The notes: generated by a model from the letters alone, not told the origin. A DNA stretch of 8,965 nucleotides from DATDAH01 sp036525535 (GCA_036525535.1 DATDAH010000286.1:1-8965), one strand, 5' to 3'; positions 1-6,101 are shown, counted from the first letter of the stretch. Program-made: numbers and translations.

Positions 1-182
1 AGGAGGCCGACCCCGGCGGCGACGAAGGGCGCGTCGGCGGCGTGGGCTTCGGCGAAGGCCGTCTCGGCGGGGATCCAGAACGGATAGAGGAAGGCCGACA
101 GGCCGACGACCACGAGCAGCAGGTAGAAGAGGCCGGCGGGTGGCCCGGCCAGGCGGGCCCGGGGGAGCGGGAGGGCGGTCAC
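1..182 (-). CDS. ECF transporter S component, probable cobalamin-specific (CbrT-like), 5' part only
   Basis: This is the N-terminal 60 codons of a membrane protein that continues beyond the left edge. S components bind the vitamin inside the membrane and dock onto the EcfT/EcfA energising module. The start is a GTG at 182-180 that overlaps the ecfA stop codon as GTGA. No Shine-Dalgarno precedes it, so translation is probably coupled to ecfA. The translation begins MTALPLPRARLAG, then a hydrophobic helix at about residues 17-36 (GLFYLLLVVVGLSAFLYPFW). Next come an acidic/His loop with AHAADAPF and the start of a second helix. The FLYPFW helix followed by AHxxDAP matches what I recall of actinobacterial S components encoded beside EcfT/EcfA. 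The B12 specificity is inferred from the adjacent cobalamin riboswitch and transcobalamin-like genes, not from residues visible here. Confidence 0.72.
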   Translation of the reverse strand, partial: MTALPLPRARLAGPPAGLFYLLLVVVGLSAFLYPFWIPAETAFAEAHAADAPFVAAGVGL

Positions 183-1735
183 CGGTCCAGCGCCGCCGCC
201 ACCTCGGCGACGGTGAGGTAGGGGGGCAGCACCCGGAGAACCTGCGGAGCGAACAGCGAGCCGGCCAGGACATCCCGGGCCGCCCCCGAAGCCACCACGT
301 CACCGTCGCCGAGGACCACGGCTCGAGTGGCGCAGCGGGCCGCCAGCTCGACGTCGTGGGTGGCCAGGACCACCCCACCACCGCCGGTCGCGTGGTCGGC
401 CACGGCGTGCTCCAGGGCGGCCGCCGACGGCGGGTCGATGCCCCGGGTGGGCTCGTCCAGCAGGAGGACCTCGGCCCCGCCCACCGCCACCGCCCCGATG
501 GCGACGCGCTGGCGCTGGCCCGCCGACAATGACCGGGGGTGGCGGTCGGCCAGGGCGGTGAGGCCCAGGCGGTGGAGCCAGGTGTCGACGGCCTCGGGAT
601 CCCGGCGGGCCAACAGCCGCAGCGTGTGCTCCAGCTCGGCCCGGACGGTGGGGGCGAACAGCAGGGCGTTGGGGTCCTGGGGGAGGTAGGCGATCCGGGC
701 CCCGGCTTCGACGTTGCCACCGTCGACCTCGAGGAGCCCGGCCAACGCCCGCAGCAACGTCGTCTTGCCGGAGCCGTTCCGGCCCAGGAGAGCCACGACC
801 TCGCCCCGGCCGACGTCGAGGTCGACCCCCCGCAGGGCCGGATGGTGGCCGAGGCGAACCCGGACGCCACGGGCCCCGACCAGGGTCTCGCCGGGCTCCG
901 CAGGGTCGGGGCGGTCGGCGGGGGCGGGCAGCACGGTGTCCTGGGCCAGATGGCGGGCATCGCGCACGGTCAGTGGGGGAGGGGACCAGCCCAGCAGGTG
1001 GCCGAGATGGGTGACCGGTGGCGCGCCGTCGTAGTCGGCGAGCAGGGCGGGGACCGGCTCGGGCCCGCGCAGGCGGCCACGGTCGATGCTGACGGCCCGA
1101 TCGGCCATCGGCGCGGCCCGCTCGAGGCGGTGCTCCGCCAGCAGGATCGTGGTGCCCAGGTCGGCGTTCAGCCGGGTCACCGCGGCGAGCACGTCGTCGG
1201 CCCCCTGCGGATCGAGCTCGCTGGTCGGCTCGTCCAGGACGAGGACGTCAGGGGCGGCGGCCAAGGCGCCGGCCACGGCGGCCCGCTGGCGCTCACCGCC
1301 GGAGAGGGTGGCGGGGGAGCGGTGGCGCAGGTGGGCGATGCCCAGGGCGTCGAGCACCTCCTCGACGCGGCGGCGCATGGCGGCGGGCTCCATGCCGAGG
1401 TTCTCGAGCGAGAAGGCGATGTCGTGCTCCACCTCGTCGACGACGAACTGGGCCTCGGGGTCCTGATGGACGAAGCCGACGGTGTCCGCCAGGTCGCGGG
1501 GGCGGTGGTCGCGGGTGCTGCGACCGGCGACGGTGACGGTCCCGCGAAAGTGGCCGCCGGTGGCGTGGGGGACGAGGCCGTTCACGGCCCGCAGCAGGGT
1601 GCTCTTGCCCGATCCGGACGGTCCGACGACCAGGAGGACATCGCCGGCGGCGACCGTCAGGTCGATGTCGACCAGGGCCGGGTCCTCGTCGGCGTAGGCG
1701 AAGGCCACCCCGGCGAAGGTCACGACCGCACTCAC
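179..1735 (-). CDS. ecfA: ECF transporter ATPase, two fused ABC domains (EcfA-EcfA')
   Basis: A 518-residue cytoplasmic protein that hydrolyses ATP to drive vitamin import through EcfT and the S component. Two complete ABC ATPase domains lie in tandem. Domain 1 has Walker A GPSGSGKST (38-46), Q-loop Q91 (HQDPEAQF), signature LSGGERQR (144-151), Walker B VLVLDE (164-169) and switch H202. Domain 2 has Walker A GRNGSGKTT (318-326), Q-loop Q353, signature LSAGQRQR (403-410), Walker B VLLLDE (423-428) and switch H460. All catalytic residues appear intact in both halves. Many organisms encode EcfA and EcfA' as separate proteins of about 280 residues; here they are fused. The reading frame stays open far upstream, but the GTG at 1735 is chosen because homology begins there, an AGGAGG lies 7 nt before it, and it overlaps the ecfT stop as GTGA. 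Its own stop overlaps the S-component start. The substrate is inferred from context. Confidence 0.95.
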   Translation of the reverse strand: MSAVVTFAGVAFAYADEDPALVDIDLTVAAGDVLLVVGPSGSGKSTLLRAVNGLVPHATGGHFRGTVTVAGRSTRDHRPRDLADTVGFVHQDPEAQFVVDEVEHDIAFSLENLGMEPAAMRRRVEEVLDALGIAHLRHRSPATLSGGERQRAAVAGALAAAPDVLVLDEPTSELDPQGADDVLAAVTRLNADLGTTILLAEHRLERAAPMADRAVSIDRGRLRGPEPVPALLADYDGAPPVTHLGHLLGWSPPPLTVRDARHLAQDTVLPAPADRPDPAEPGETLVGARGVRVRLGHHPALRGVDLDVGRGEVVALLGRNGSGKTTLLRALAGLLEVDGGNVEAGARIAYLPQDPNALLFAPTVRAELEHTLRLLARRDPEAVDTWLHRLGLTALADRHPRSLSAGQRQRVAIGAVAVGGAEVLLLDEPTRGIDPPSAAALEHAVADHATGGGGVVLATHDVELAARCATRAVVLGDGDVVASGAARDVLAGSLFAPQVLRVLPPYLTVAEVAAALDR

Positions 1736-2943
1736 GTCGCCACCTCCTGGATCGTCCTGGCGGCGCTCGGGACCGTGGCGGTAGGGGATTCGAGGTCCTG
1801 AACCGGCTGGGTGGGGAGGAGAGCGGGCACGGCGAGCAGGAGGATCCCGAGAGCGGGGAGGGGGGCCAGGTCCGGCGAGTGCAGGGGCGAAGCCGACCAG
1901 GTCAGCGATTCCTCGCCGCTTGCCGAGGCGACGGCCACCAGGGACAACGCCAGCGCGGTCGTCGCCATGATGAACAGGTCCTCCCCGGTGAGGGCCCGGG
2001 GGCGGTAGCGCTGACGGGGCGAGGCCTTCGAGGCGAGGACGACCGCGCTCACCAGCACGACGGCGCCCGTCGTGGCCAGGACCGCGGCCAGGGTCGATCG
2101 TCGGCCCACCAGCGCGAGAAACGAGCCGGCCAGGGCCGTCAGGGCCAGCAACGCCCCCCACGCCGACGCGGTGTCGGCCGGACCAGGGGGGTGACGGGCG
2201 AAGCCACGGGAGTCCATCGAGTCGGCCAGGCGCAACGACCGTTCCATGCCGGTCTCGAGCACGGGGACGACCGTGCGGGCCAGGCGACCCCGGCGACGGA
2301 CGATCCCACCGGTGCGGGCCCGATCCGCCTCCCGGGCGTCCTGCCACGAGGCCACGGTCGAGGGAACGAAGGCGGCGGCGATGGTCACCACCAGCCCCGC
2401 CTCGTGGAAGGCTCGGGGGGCGCTGCCCAGCAGCTCGTGGTGGGACACCACGCTGTTGAAGGCTCCGAATACTCCGAGCAGGGCGACGATGGCGTAGCCC
2501 TCGGCCAGGGACTGGAGCACGACCTCCTTCTCGATGGTGCCACCGATGGTGAAACCGCCGAGGATGCGGGGCAGGGTGGCCTCGGGCAGCGTGAACAGCA
2601 CGGTGCCGACGGCGTGGGTGGTCAGCGCGGTGAGGACGACCCGGATGAGGGCCATCACGATCCCGGCGAACACCAGCAGCCGGAATGCCCCCGTCGAGCT
2701 GATGCGGTGGGCGCCGGCCACGAGGGCACTGGCGGCCAGGACCAGGGTCACGTACAGGGGACTGGAGGCGAGCTGCACGATGACCACGGCGGCCAGGGCC
2801 CAGGCCAGCCAGGTCACGGCGTGGAAGCGGGGGACGGTGCTCAACGGCAAGAGGATGCCGCGGGGCGCCCGTGCCCGCCTCTTCGCGGCGGTTGACGCTC
2901 CGGCCGAGACCCGCCTACCGTGCCCGGCGGAGCGGTCGCCCAT
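1732..2943 (-). CDS. ecfT: ECF transporter transmembrane coupling protein EcfT, long form
   Basis: The membrane scaffold that transmits ATPase movements to the S component. From the ATG at 2943 it has 403 residues. Hydrophobic helices lie near 42-60, 62-77, 86-108, 147-166 and 183-194. They are followed by the cytoplasmic coupling region with both EcfT Arg signatures: ADRARTGG (207-213) and ADSMDSRGF (240-248), a variant of the usual AxAMxARGF. Typical EcfT is about 200-270 residues. This one has a C-terminal extension with further helices near 262-280, 284-305, 322-341 and 361-377. The start is uncertain: no good Shine-Dalgarno precedes the ATG at 2943, and a plus-strand promoter lies inside the first codons. 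TTG codons at 2850 or 2844, just before LSTVPRFHAV, would give a protein of about 370 residues and leave the promoter outside the gene. It is the first gene of the T-A-S operon; no riboswitch is seen on its own strand. Confidence 0.9.
   Translation of the reverse strand: MGDRSAGHGRRVSAGASTAAKRRARAPRGILLPLSTVPRFHAVTWLAWALAAVVIVQLASSPLYVTLVLAASALVAGAHRISSTGAFRLLVFAGIVMALIRVVLTALTTHAVGTVLFTLPEATLPRILGGFTIGGTIEKEVVLQSLAEGYAIVALLGVFGAFNSVVSHHELLGSAPRAFHEAGLVVTIAAAFVPSTVASWQDAREADRARTGGIVRRRGRLARTVVPVLETGMERSLRLADSMDSRGFARHPPGPADTASAWGALLALTALAGSFLALVGRRSTLAAVLATTGAVVLVSAVVLASKASPRQRYRPRALTGEDLFIMATTALALSLVAVASASGEESLTWSASPLHSPDLAPLPALGILLLAVPALLPTQPVQDLESPTATVPSAARTIQEVAT
1743..1748 (-). promoter_or_regulatory. 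Strong ribosome binding site for ecfA
   Basis: The minus strand reads AGGAGG, 7 nt upstream of the GTG start at 1735. It lies inside the end of ecfT and is the best Shine-Dalgarno among the transporter genes seen here. It decides the ecfA start against the many upstream in-frame codons and fits re-initiation at the GTGA overlap. Confidence 0.85.
2892..2921 (+). promoter_or_regulatory. Sigma70-like promoter for the riboswitch-controlled B12 capture operon
   Basis: TTGACG (2892-2897), an 18-nt spacer, then TACCGT (2916-2921). The -35 matches TTGACA at five of six bases, and the -10 fits the actinobacterial TANNNT. Transcription would start near 2928, about 30 nt before the cobalamin aptamer, which is the expected arrangement. 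If ecfT starts at the ATG at 2943, this promoter lies within the divergent gene. Predicted by pattern only. Confidence 0.6.
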
Positions 2944-2954
2944 CGGCTCGGAGG

Positions 2955-3065
2955 TCGTGGGCGGTCCCGGTGGCAACACTGCCGGGACGGGGGAAGTCGG
3001 TGCGAGACCGACGCTGACCCGCAACTGTGTGCGGCCCTCGGGCCGTGAGCCAGGATGCCCGCCAC
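2955..3065 (+). promoter_or_regulatory. Cobalamin riboswitch aptamer (B12 element)
   Basis: The conserved cobalamin aptamer core is present in order: GGGAAGTCGGTGCGAGACC (2991-3009), GCTGACCCGCAACTGT (3013-3028) and GAGCCAGGATGCCCGCC (3047-3063). Visible helices are GTCCCGG/CCGGGAC (2964-2970 with 2982-2988), GTCGGT/ACCGAC (2996-3001 with 3007-3012), CGGCC/GGCCG (3032-3036 with 3041-3045), and a closing stem GGCGG/CCGCC (2960-2964 with 3059-3063). The class senses cobalamins and usually lowers expression of downstream genes when B12 is plentiful. It lies upstream of the transcobalamin-like pair and is oriented only for that pair. The outer boundaries are approximate. Confidence 0.93.
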
Positions 3066-3158
3066 TCCCGTCGGTTCGCCGACGCCCGTTTCGGGTGCCG
3101 CCCAGGGAGTGGCCCCCCATGAGGGCCCCCGCGGAACGGGGCCCCACGGAGGTTTGTC
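3062..3158 (+). promoter_or_regulatory. Riboswitch expression platform, likely controlling translation
   Basis: An 8-bp stem CCACTCCC/GGGAGTGG (3062-3069 with 3105-3112) encloses two hairpins: GTCGG-TTCG-CCGAC (3070-3083, extendable by one pair) and CCCG-TTT-CGGG (3085-3095). The outer stem shares bases 3062-3063 with the aptamer closing stem, so the two may compete. A further GC hairpin GGGCCCC/GGGGCCC (3123-3129 with 3138-3144) ends 3 nt before the Shine-Dalgarno GGAGG (3148-3152), which is 6 nt from the ATG at 3159. No U-tract follows any stem, so control of translation start is more likely than transcription termination. The TTCG loop could kiss the CGAG of the aptamer loop (3003-3006), as L5-L13 do in this class. 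That pairing is inferred. Confidence 0.6.
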
Positions 3159-4790
3159 ATGCGTGTACTTCGGCCGATCATCATCGGCTCCCTCCTCTCC
3201 GCCCTGTTCGTCGGCGCAGTCGCGCCGTCAGCCGGTGCGGACACGGTCACCGACGACGGGGTGGCCTGGCTGGCGACCCGACAGCAGGCGAACGGTGGCT
3301 TCGAGGTCGCCGGATTCGACGGGTTCGAGACCCCGGACGCCATCTTGGCCATCGCGGCCAACGCCCAGACGACGGCCACCTGGTCGACGTCGGCGGCCGT
3401 GGCCGCCGTCGAGGCGGTGGACGACGCCGGCGTCACGGCGCTGGACTGGGTCGACGCGTGGGTCGACGGCGAGCTCACCGACCCGCCCCTCATCGGCCAG
3501 GAGGCGAAGCTCATCCTCCAGGTCGCCGTGCCGCTGGGCTTCGACCCGACCGACTTCGACCCGGGTGACGACGACGCCCCTGGTGCCGGCGTCGACCTGA
3601 CCGCCGGCCTCGAAGAGAACGCACCGGCGCTCTTCAACTCGTTCCTGTTCGCCCGGCTGGCTGAGTCGCTGATGGGCCAGAACGTCCACCAGGCGGACCT
3701 GCAGGTGGTGTGTGAGGCGGAGAAGGCGACGGGAGGGGGCTGGAGCTTCGACGGAGATCCCGCGGGGGCGAACTCGGCCGACCTCGACACGACAGGGTTC
3801 GCCGTGATGGCCCTCGTGGCCGCCGGCATCGACCCCAGCGACCCCGTCCTCGAGGCGGCCGAGACCTTCGTGCTCGGCGGCCTACAGGACAACGGCTCAT
3901 GGGCCTCGTTCGGCTCGGACGACCCGAACGCCACCGCGCTGGCCATGTTCGCGGTCACCGCCCTGGGCGGCGGCTTGGACGATCTCGCCCACGATCCGGT
4001 GGCCTGGCTGCAGTCCCAGCAGCTCACGGCCCCCCCGGCCGATGACGGTCGCTTCACCAGCCCCAACGACGGCTTCGGCGTGAACACGTTTGCCACCAGC
4101 CAGGCCGTGCAGGCCCTGCTGTTGGACCAGGACCCGGGGGCCGACTGGCTCCCAGTGGCTCCGCCGGCTTCGAGCGTCGAGCGTCGGTGCCTGCCGGCGT
4201 CGGACTTCGCCGACGTGCCGGTGGCCGCGTGGTACGACGACGGCGCCCGCTGGGTCGACGACGCCCAGATCGTGGGTGGCATCAACGGCGACCTGCGTCC
4301 CGCGGGCCGGGTCAACCGGGCCCAGGCCGCGATGTGGCTGAACGAGATGTTCGGAAGCCCTGGCGGAGCCCCCAACGGCTTCACCGACGTGCCGGACGGT
4401 GTCTGGTACGAGGACGGCGTGGACTTCGTCGCCGGCGCCCCGAACGGGACGATCGCCAACGGCTTCGGTGACCAGTTCCGGCCCCGGTTGACCCTGAATC
4501 GGGCCCAGGCGGTGTCGTGGCTCTACGCCGCGGCGGGCTCACCGGACGTGAGCACCCTGCCCGCGCACGGCTTCACCGACGTCGGGTCGACGACCTGGTT
4601 CCGGGACGCGGCGACGTGGGCGGCGGCCAACGACATCGTGCTCGGCTTCCCGAACGGCACCTTCCGGGGCAACGACGACGTGACCCGGGCCCAGTTCGCC
4701 CAGTGGATGTTCAACCTGGTGGCCACCCCCGAGGCCTGGCCGCTGACGGCGACCACGCCGCCGACCCTGTTGTTCTCGGTCTTCCCGTGA
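3159..4790 (+). CDS. Secreted transcobalamin-like alpha-barrel protein with three SLH domains
   Basis: A 543-residue exported protein, probably a cell-surface B12 binder. A signal peptide (hydrophobic 7-22) ends at the likely cleavage site SAGA|DT (27/28). Residues 28-330 carry prenyltransferase/squalene-oxidase-type repeats: AWLATRQQANGGF (35-47), GGGWSFDGD (192-200), TTGFAVMALVAAG (211-223), GLQDNGSWASFG (241-252), AWLQSQQ (282-288) and GRFTSPNDGFGVNTFATSQAV (297-317). This alpha/alpha-barrel fold is shared by terpene cyclases and the alpha domain of transcobalamin and intrinsic factor. No cyclase DxDD motif is seen, and export argues against a terpene enzyme. Three SLH domains follow (about 350-403, 407-460, 471-525), which normally anchor proteins to the cell wall or S-layer. 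Only two cysteines are present (185, 344). GGAGG lies 6 nt before the ATG. The gene sits directly under a cobalamin riboswitch and overlaps the DUF4430 gene as GTGA. B12 binding is inferred from fold and context. Confidence 0.85.
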   Translation: MRVLRPIIIGSLLSALFVGAVAPSAGADTVTDDGVAWLATRQQANGGFEVAGFDGFETPDAILAIAANAQTTATWSTSAAVAAVEAVDDAGVTALDWVDAWVDGELTDPPLIGQEAKLILQVAVPLGFDPTDFDPGDDDAPGAGVDLTAGLEENAPALFNSFLFARLAESLMGQNVHQADLQVVCEAEKATGGGWSFDGDPAGANSADLDTTGFAVMALVAAGIDPSDPVLEAAETFVLGGLQDNGSWASFGSDDPNATALAMFAVTALGGGLDDLAHDPVAWLQSQQLTAPPADDGRFTSPNDGFGVNTFATSQAVQALLLDQDPGADWLPVAPPASSVERRCLPASDFADVPVAAWYDDGARWVDDAQIVGGINGDLRPAGRVNRAQAAMWLNEMFGSPGGAPNGFTDVPDGVWYEDGVDFVAGAPNGTIANGFGDQFRPRLTLNRAQAVSWLYAAAGSPDVSTLPAHGFTDVGSTTWFRDAATWAAANDIVLGFPNGTFRGNDDVTRAQFAQWMFNLVATPEAWPLTATTPPTLLFSVFP

Positions 4791-5659
4791 ACCGGTCCCG
4801 CGCCGTGCGGGCCGCCGTCCTGGGGGCTCTGGTGGGCGTCCTGGCGGTCGCCGGCATGGTCGGGTCGGCCTTCAGCGCCCCGGGGCGGGAGGCTCAGGCC
4901 ACCCATCGGGCGGCGATCGTGGTCGACACCGGCTCGGGTGTCGTCACCCGCTGCGTGACGTTCAGCGAGGACTCGATCAGCGGGATCACCGCACTGCAGC
5001 GGGCCGGATTGGCCCCGGTCGTGCGCTCCTTCTCGGGCAACGGTGGTGCGGTCTGCGGACTGAACGGGCTGGGTTGCCCAGCCGACAGCTCCTGCCTGAC
5101 CTGTCAGGCCCCCAACTACTGGGCCTATTACCGGGCGGACGACGGCGCCGGCGCCTTCAGCTACTCGCCGGTCGGCGCGGGCAGCGCCCAGGTCACGGAC
5201 GGCGACGTGGAGGGGTGGCGCTGGGGGTCCGGCGCCGGACCGGGGTTCCGGTCCTTCGCCTCGATCTGCCCCCTGCAGCCGCCGTTGTCGACGACCACCA
5301 CGACGACCACAGCCGCCCCTCGGCCTGGCGGCCCCGGCAACGGCTCCACCGGCCGCCCGGCGGGCGGTCCCGGGCCGGGTGGGCCGCCGGACAGCGCGCC
5401 GGGCGATTCGTCGACGACCGTGGCGCCGACGACCAGCGGCGCGGGGGAGGGGAGGACCGCTCCGGGTGGTCAGGACACCGATCCCGTCGACGGCGACACG
5501 GCCGAGGACGTCGACGGTGAGGAGGCCGCGGCCCGGACGCCGTTGGAGGACGATGACGGGTCCGGCGCCAGCGCCCGGACCTGGTTGGCGTTCGTGGCGC
5601 TCCTCGGCGGCTTCGGGCTGGCCGGCTGGCGCGTCCATCGGGTCCGCCGATCCGACTGA
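4787..5659 (+). CDS. Secreted, membrane-anchored DUF4430-like (transcobalamin C-terminal type) protein
   Basis: A 290-residue protein. The GTG start at 4787 overlaps the stop of the SLH gene as GTGA and has no Shine-Dalgarno, so synthesis is probably coupled. A signal peptide (hydrophobic 9-30) ends near SAFSA. Residues about 42-162 resemble DUF4430, the beta domain that closes over B12 in transcobalamin: an early strand (AAIVVDTG), a helix with SISGITALQRAGL (63-75), then NYWAYYRADDGAGAFSYS (110-127) and VTDGDVEGWRWG (136-147), the typical closing Gly-Asp-Val-x-x-Trp motif. Six cysteines (56, 90, 97, 103, 106, 161) suggest disulfides in an extracellular protein. Residues about 164-264 are a low-complexity Thr/Pro/Gly then Asp/Glu stalk, beginning with a seven-Thr run (169-175). 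A C-terminal helix (266-280) ends in RVHRVRRSD, a stop-transfer tail; no LPxTG is seen. Role inferred: the lid half of a split B12 receptor tethered to the membrane near the ECF importer. Confidence 0.82.
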   Translation: MNRSRAVRAAVLGALVGVLAVAGMVGSAFSAPGREAQATHRAAIVVDTGSGVVTRCVTFSEDSISGITALQRAGLAPVVRSFSGNGGAVCGLNGLGCPADSSCLTCQAPNYWAYYRADDGAGAFSYSPVGAGSAQVTDGDVEGWRWGSGAGPGFRSFASICPLQPPLSTTTTTTTAAPRPGGPGNGSTGRPAGGPGPGGPPDSAPGDSSTTVAPTTSGAGEGRTAPGGQDTDPVDGDTAEDVDGEEAAARTPLEDDDGSGASARTWLAFVALLGGFGLAGWRVHRVRRSD

Positions 5660-5681
5660 AGGCGCCAGAACGGCATAATAT
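5652..5681 (+). promoter_or_regulatory. Promoter of the zinc-ribbon gene, probably giving a leaderless mRNA
   Basis: The -10 box TAATAT (5676-5681) ends 6 nt before the GTG at 5688. A weak -35, CCGACT (5652-5657), lies 18 nt upstream and overlaps the stop of the preceding gene. Transcription would begin at or next to the GTG, and no Shine-Dalgarno is present. Confidence 0.55.
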
Positions 5682-5687
5682 CGTCAC

Positions 5688-6041
5688 GTGACGGAAAAAG
5701 CCAGGGGACAGGAGTGCCGGTGGTGCCGTACGCCGATGGTGTCGCGGACCGGTCGGGGCCGGCCCCGGCTCTACTGCCGGCCCGCGTGCCGTCAGGCGGC
5801 GTACCGGGCCCGCCGATTGGCCACCGGCCACGGGTTGGCCGACGACGAGGTCATCGTGCGGGAGGGAGCCCTCGACGCGTTGGCCGACGCCCAGTACGCG
5901 CTCACGGCTGCCCTGGAGGACGTGGAGGTCGACCTGGCCGAGTCATCCGGCGTCGAGGACGTCCTGGCCGCCCTGGAGCACCTGGTTGAGGCGTGCGGCC
6001 CGTTGGCGGGGCTACAGGTGCGACCGGTCACCGACCGGTGA
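5688..6041 (+). CDS. Small zinc-ribbon protein with C-terminal helical region, function unknown
   Basis: A 117-residue protein. The N-terminus has a probable zinc site CRWC (10-13) and CRPAC (30-34), set in the pattern RGRPRLYC then RQAAYRARR (23-43). This Arg-rich CxxC/CxxxC module is common in small actinobacterial proteins and looks suited to nucleic-acid contact, but no function is established. Residues about 55-110 are acidic and helical (ALDALADAQYALTAALEDVE and a second helix around 89-105), possibly a coiled coil or oligomerisation part. The GTG start is chosen because a TAATAT -10 box lies 6 nt upstream and the zinc motif follows at once. It begins 28 nt after the DUF4430 gene, but its own promoter suggests it is not part of the B12 operon. 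Confidence 0.75.
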   Translation: MTEKARGQECRWCRTPMVSRTGRGRPRLYCRPACRQAAYRARRLATGHGLADDEVIVREGALDALADAQYALTAALEDVEVDLAESSGVEDVLAALEHLVEACGPLAGLQVRPVTDR

Positions 6042-6101
6042 TGCCGCCCGACCGCCGGTAATCCTCGTTATGTAAAGTTGACCCCTGGACCCGAAATCCG
6101 C
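6042..6101 (+). other. Convergent intergenic gap with an AT-rich patch
   Basis: Sixty bases between two genes that converge on it. Bases about 6058-6079 are clearly AT-richer than the surroundings (TAATCCTCGTTATGTAAAGT) and run into TTGACC (6078-6083), with no -10 downstream to make a promoter. A short hairpin ACCGGT-CACCG-ACCGGT (6023-6039) lies at the very end of the zinc-ribbon gene. It has no T-tract, so it is at best a weak terminator. No gene is seen here. Confidence 0.4.

Noticed and set aside
539..1801. 420-codon plus-strand open frame opposite ecfA
   Set aside because: Gly/Val/Asp/Gln-rich shadow of a gene with intact ABC motifs on the minus strand.
1736..2347. Upstream in-frame extension of ecfA giving a 722-residue protein
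   Set aside because: It overlaps the real ecfT, is Pro/Arg/Gly-rich without domain character, and the AGGAGG plus GTGA overlap fix the start at 1735.
3123..3144. Rho-independent terminator at the GC hairpin before the SLH gene
   Set aside because: No T-tract follows; a Shine-Dalgarno does, so a translational role fits better.
2944..3147. N-terminal extension of ecfT to an ATG at 3147 (471 residues)
   Set aside because: The extra residues are antisense to the cobalamin riboswitch and do not look like EcfT; no Shine-Dalgarno is seen.
3159..4150. Terpene cyclase / squalene-hopene cyclase function for the barrel protein
   Set aside because: It is exported, lacks a DxDD motif, is much shorter than the enzymes, and carries SLH domains under a B12 riboswitch.
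2915..4459. 514-codon minus-strand open frame opposite the SLH gene
   Set aside because: Composition is Ser/Ala/Pro-rich without domains and it covers the riboswitch antisense; it mirrors codon bias of the real gene.
5291..5311. Thr-codon repeat as a tandem repeat or phase-variation tract
   Set aside because: The codons vary and the length is short; it is simply the low-complexity stalk of the protein.
4523..5638. 371-codon minus-strand open frame opposite the DUF4430 gene
   Set aside because: Low-complexity Arg/Gly-rich translation with no fold signature; a GC-bias shadow.
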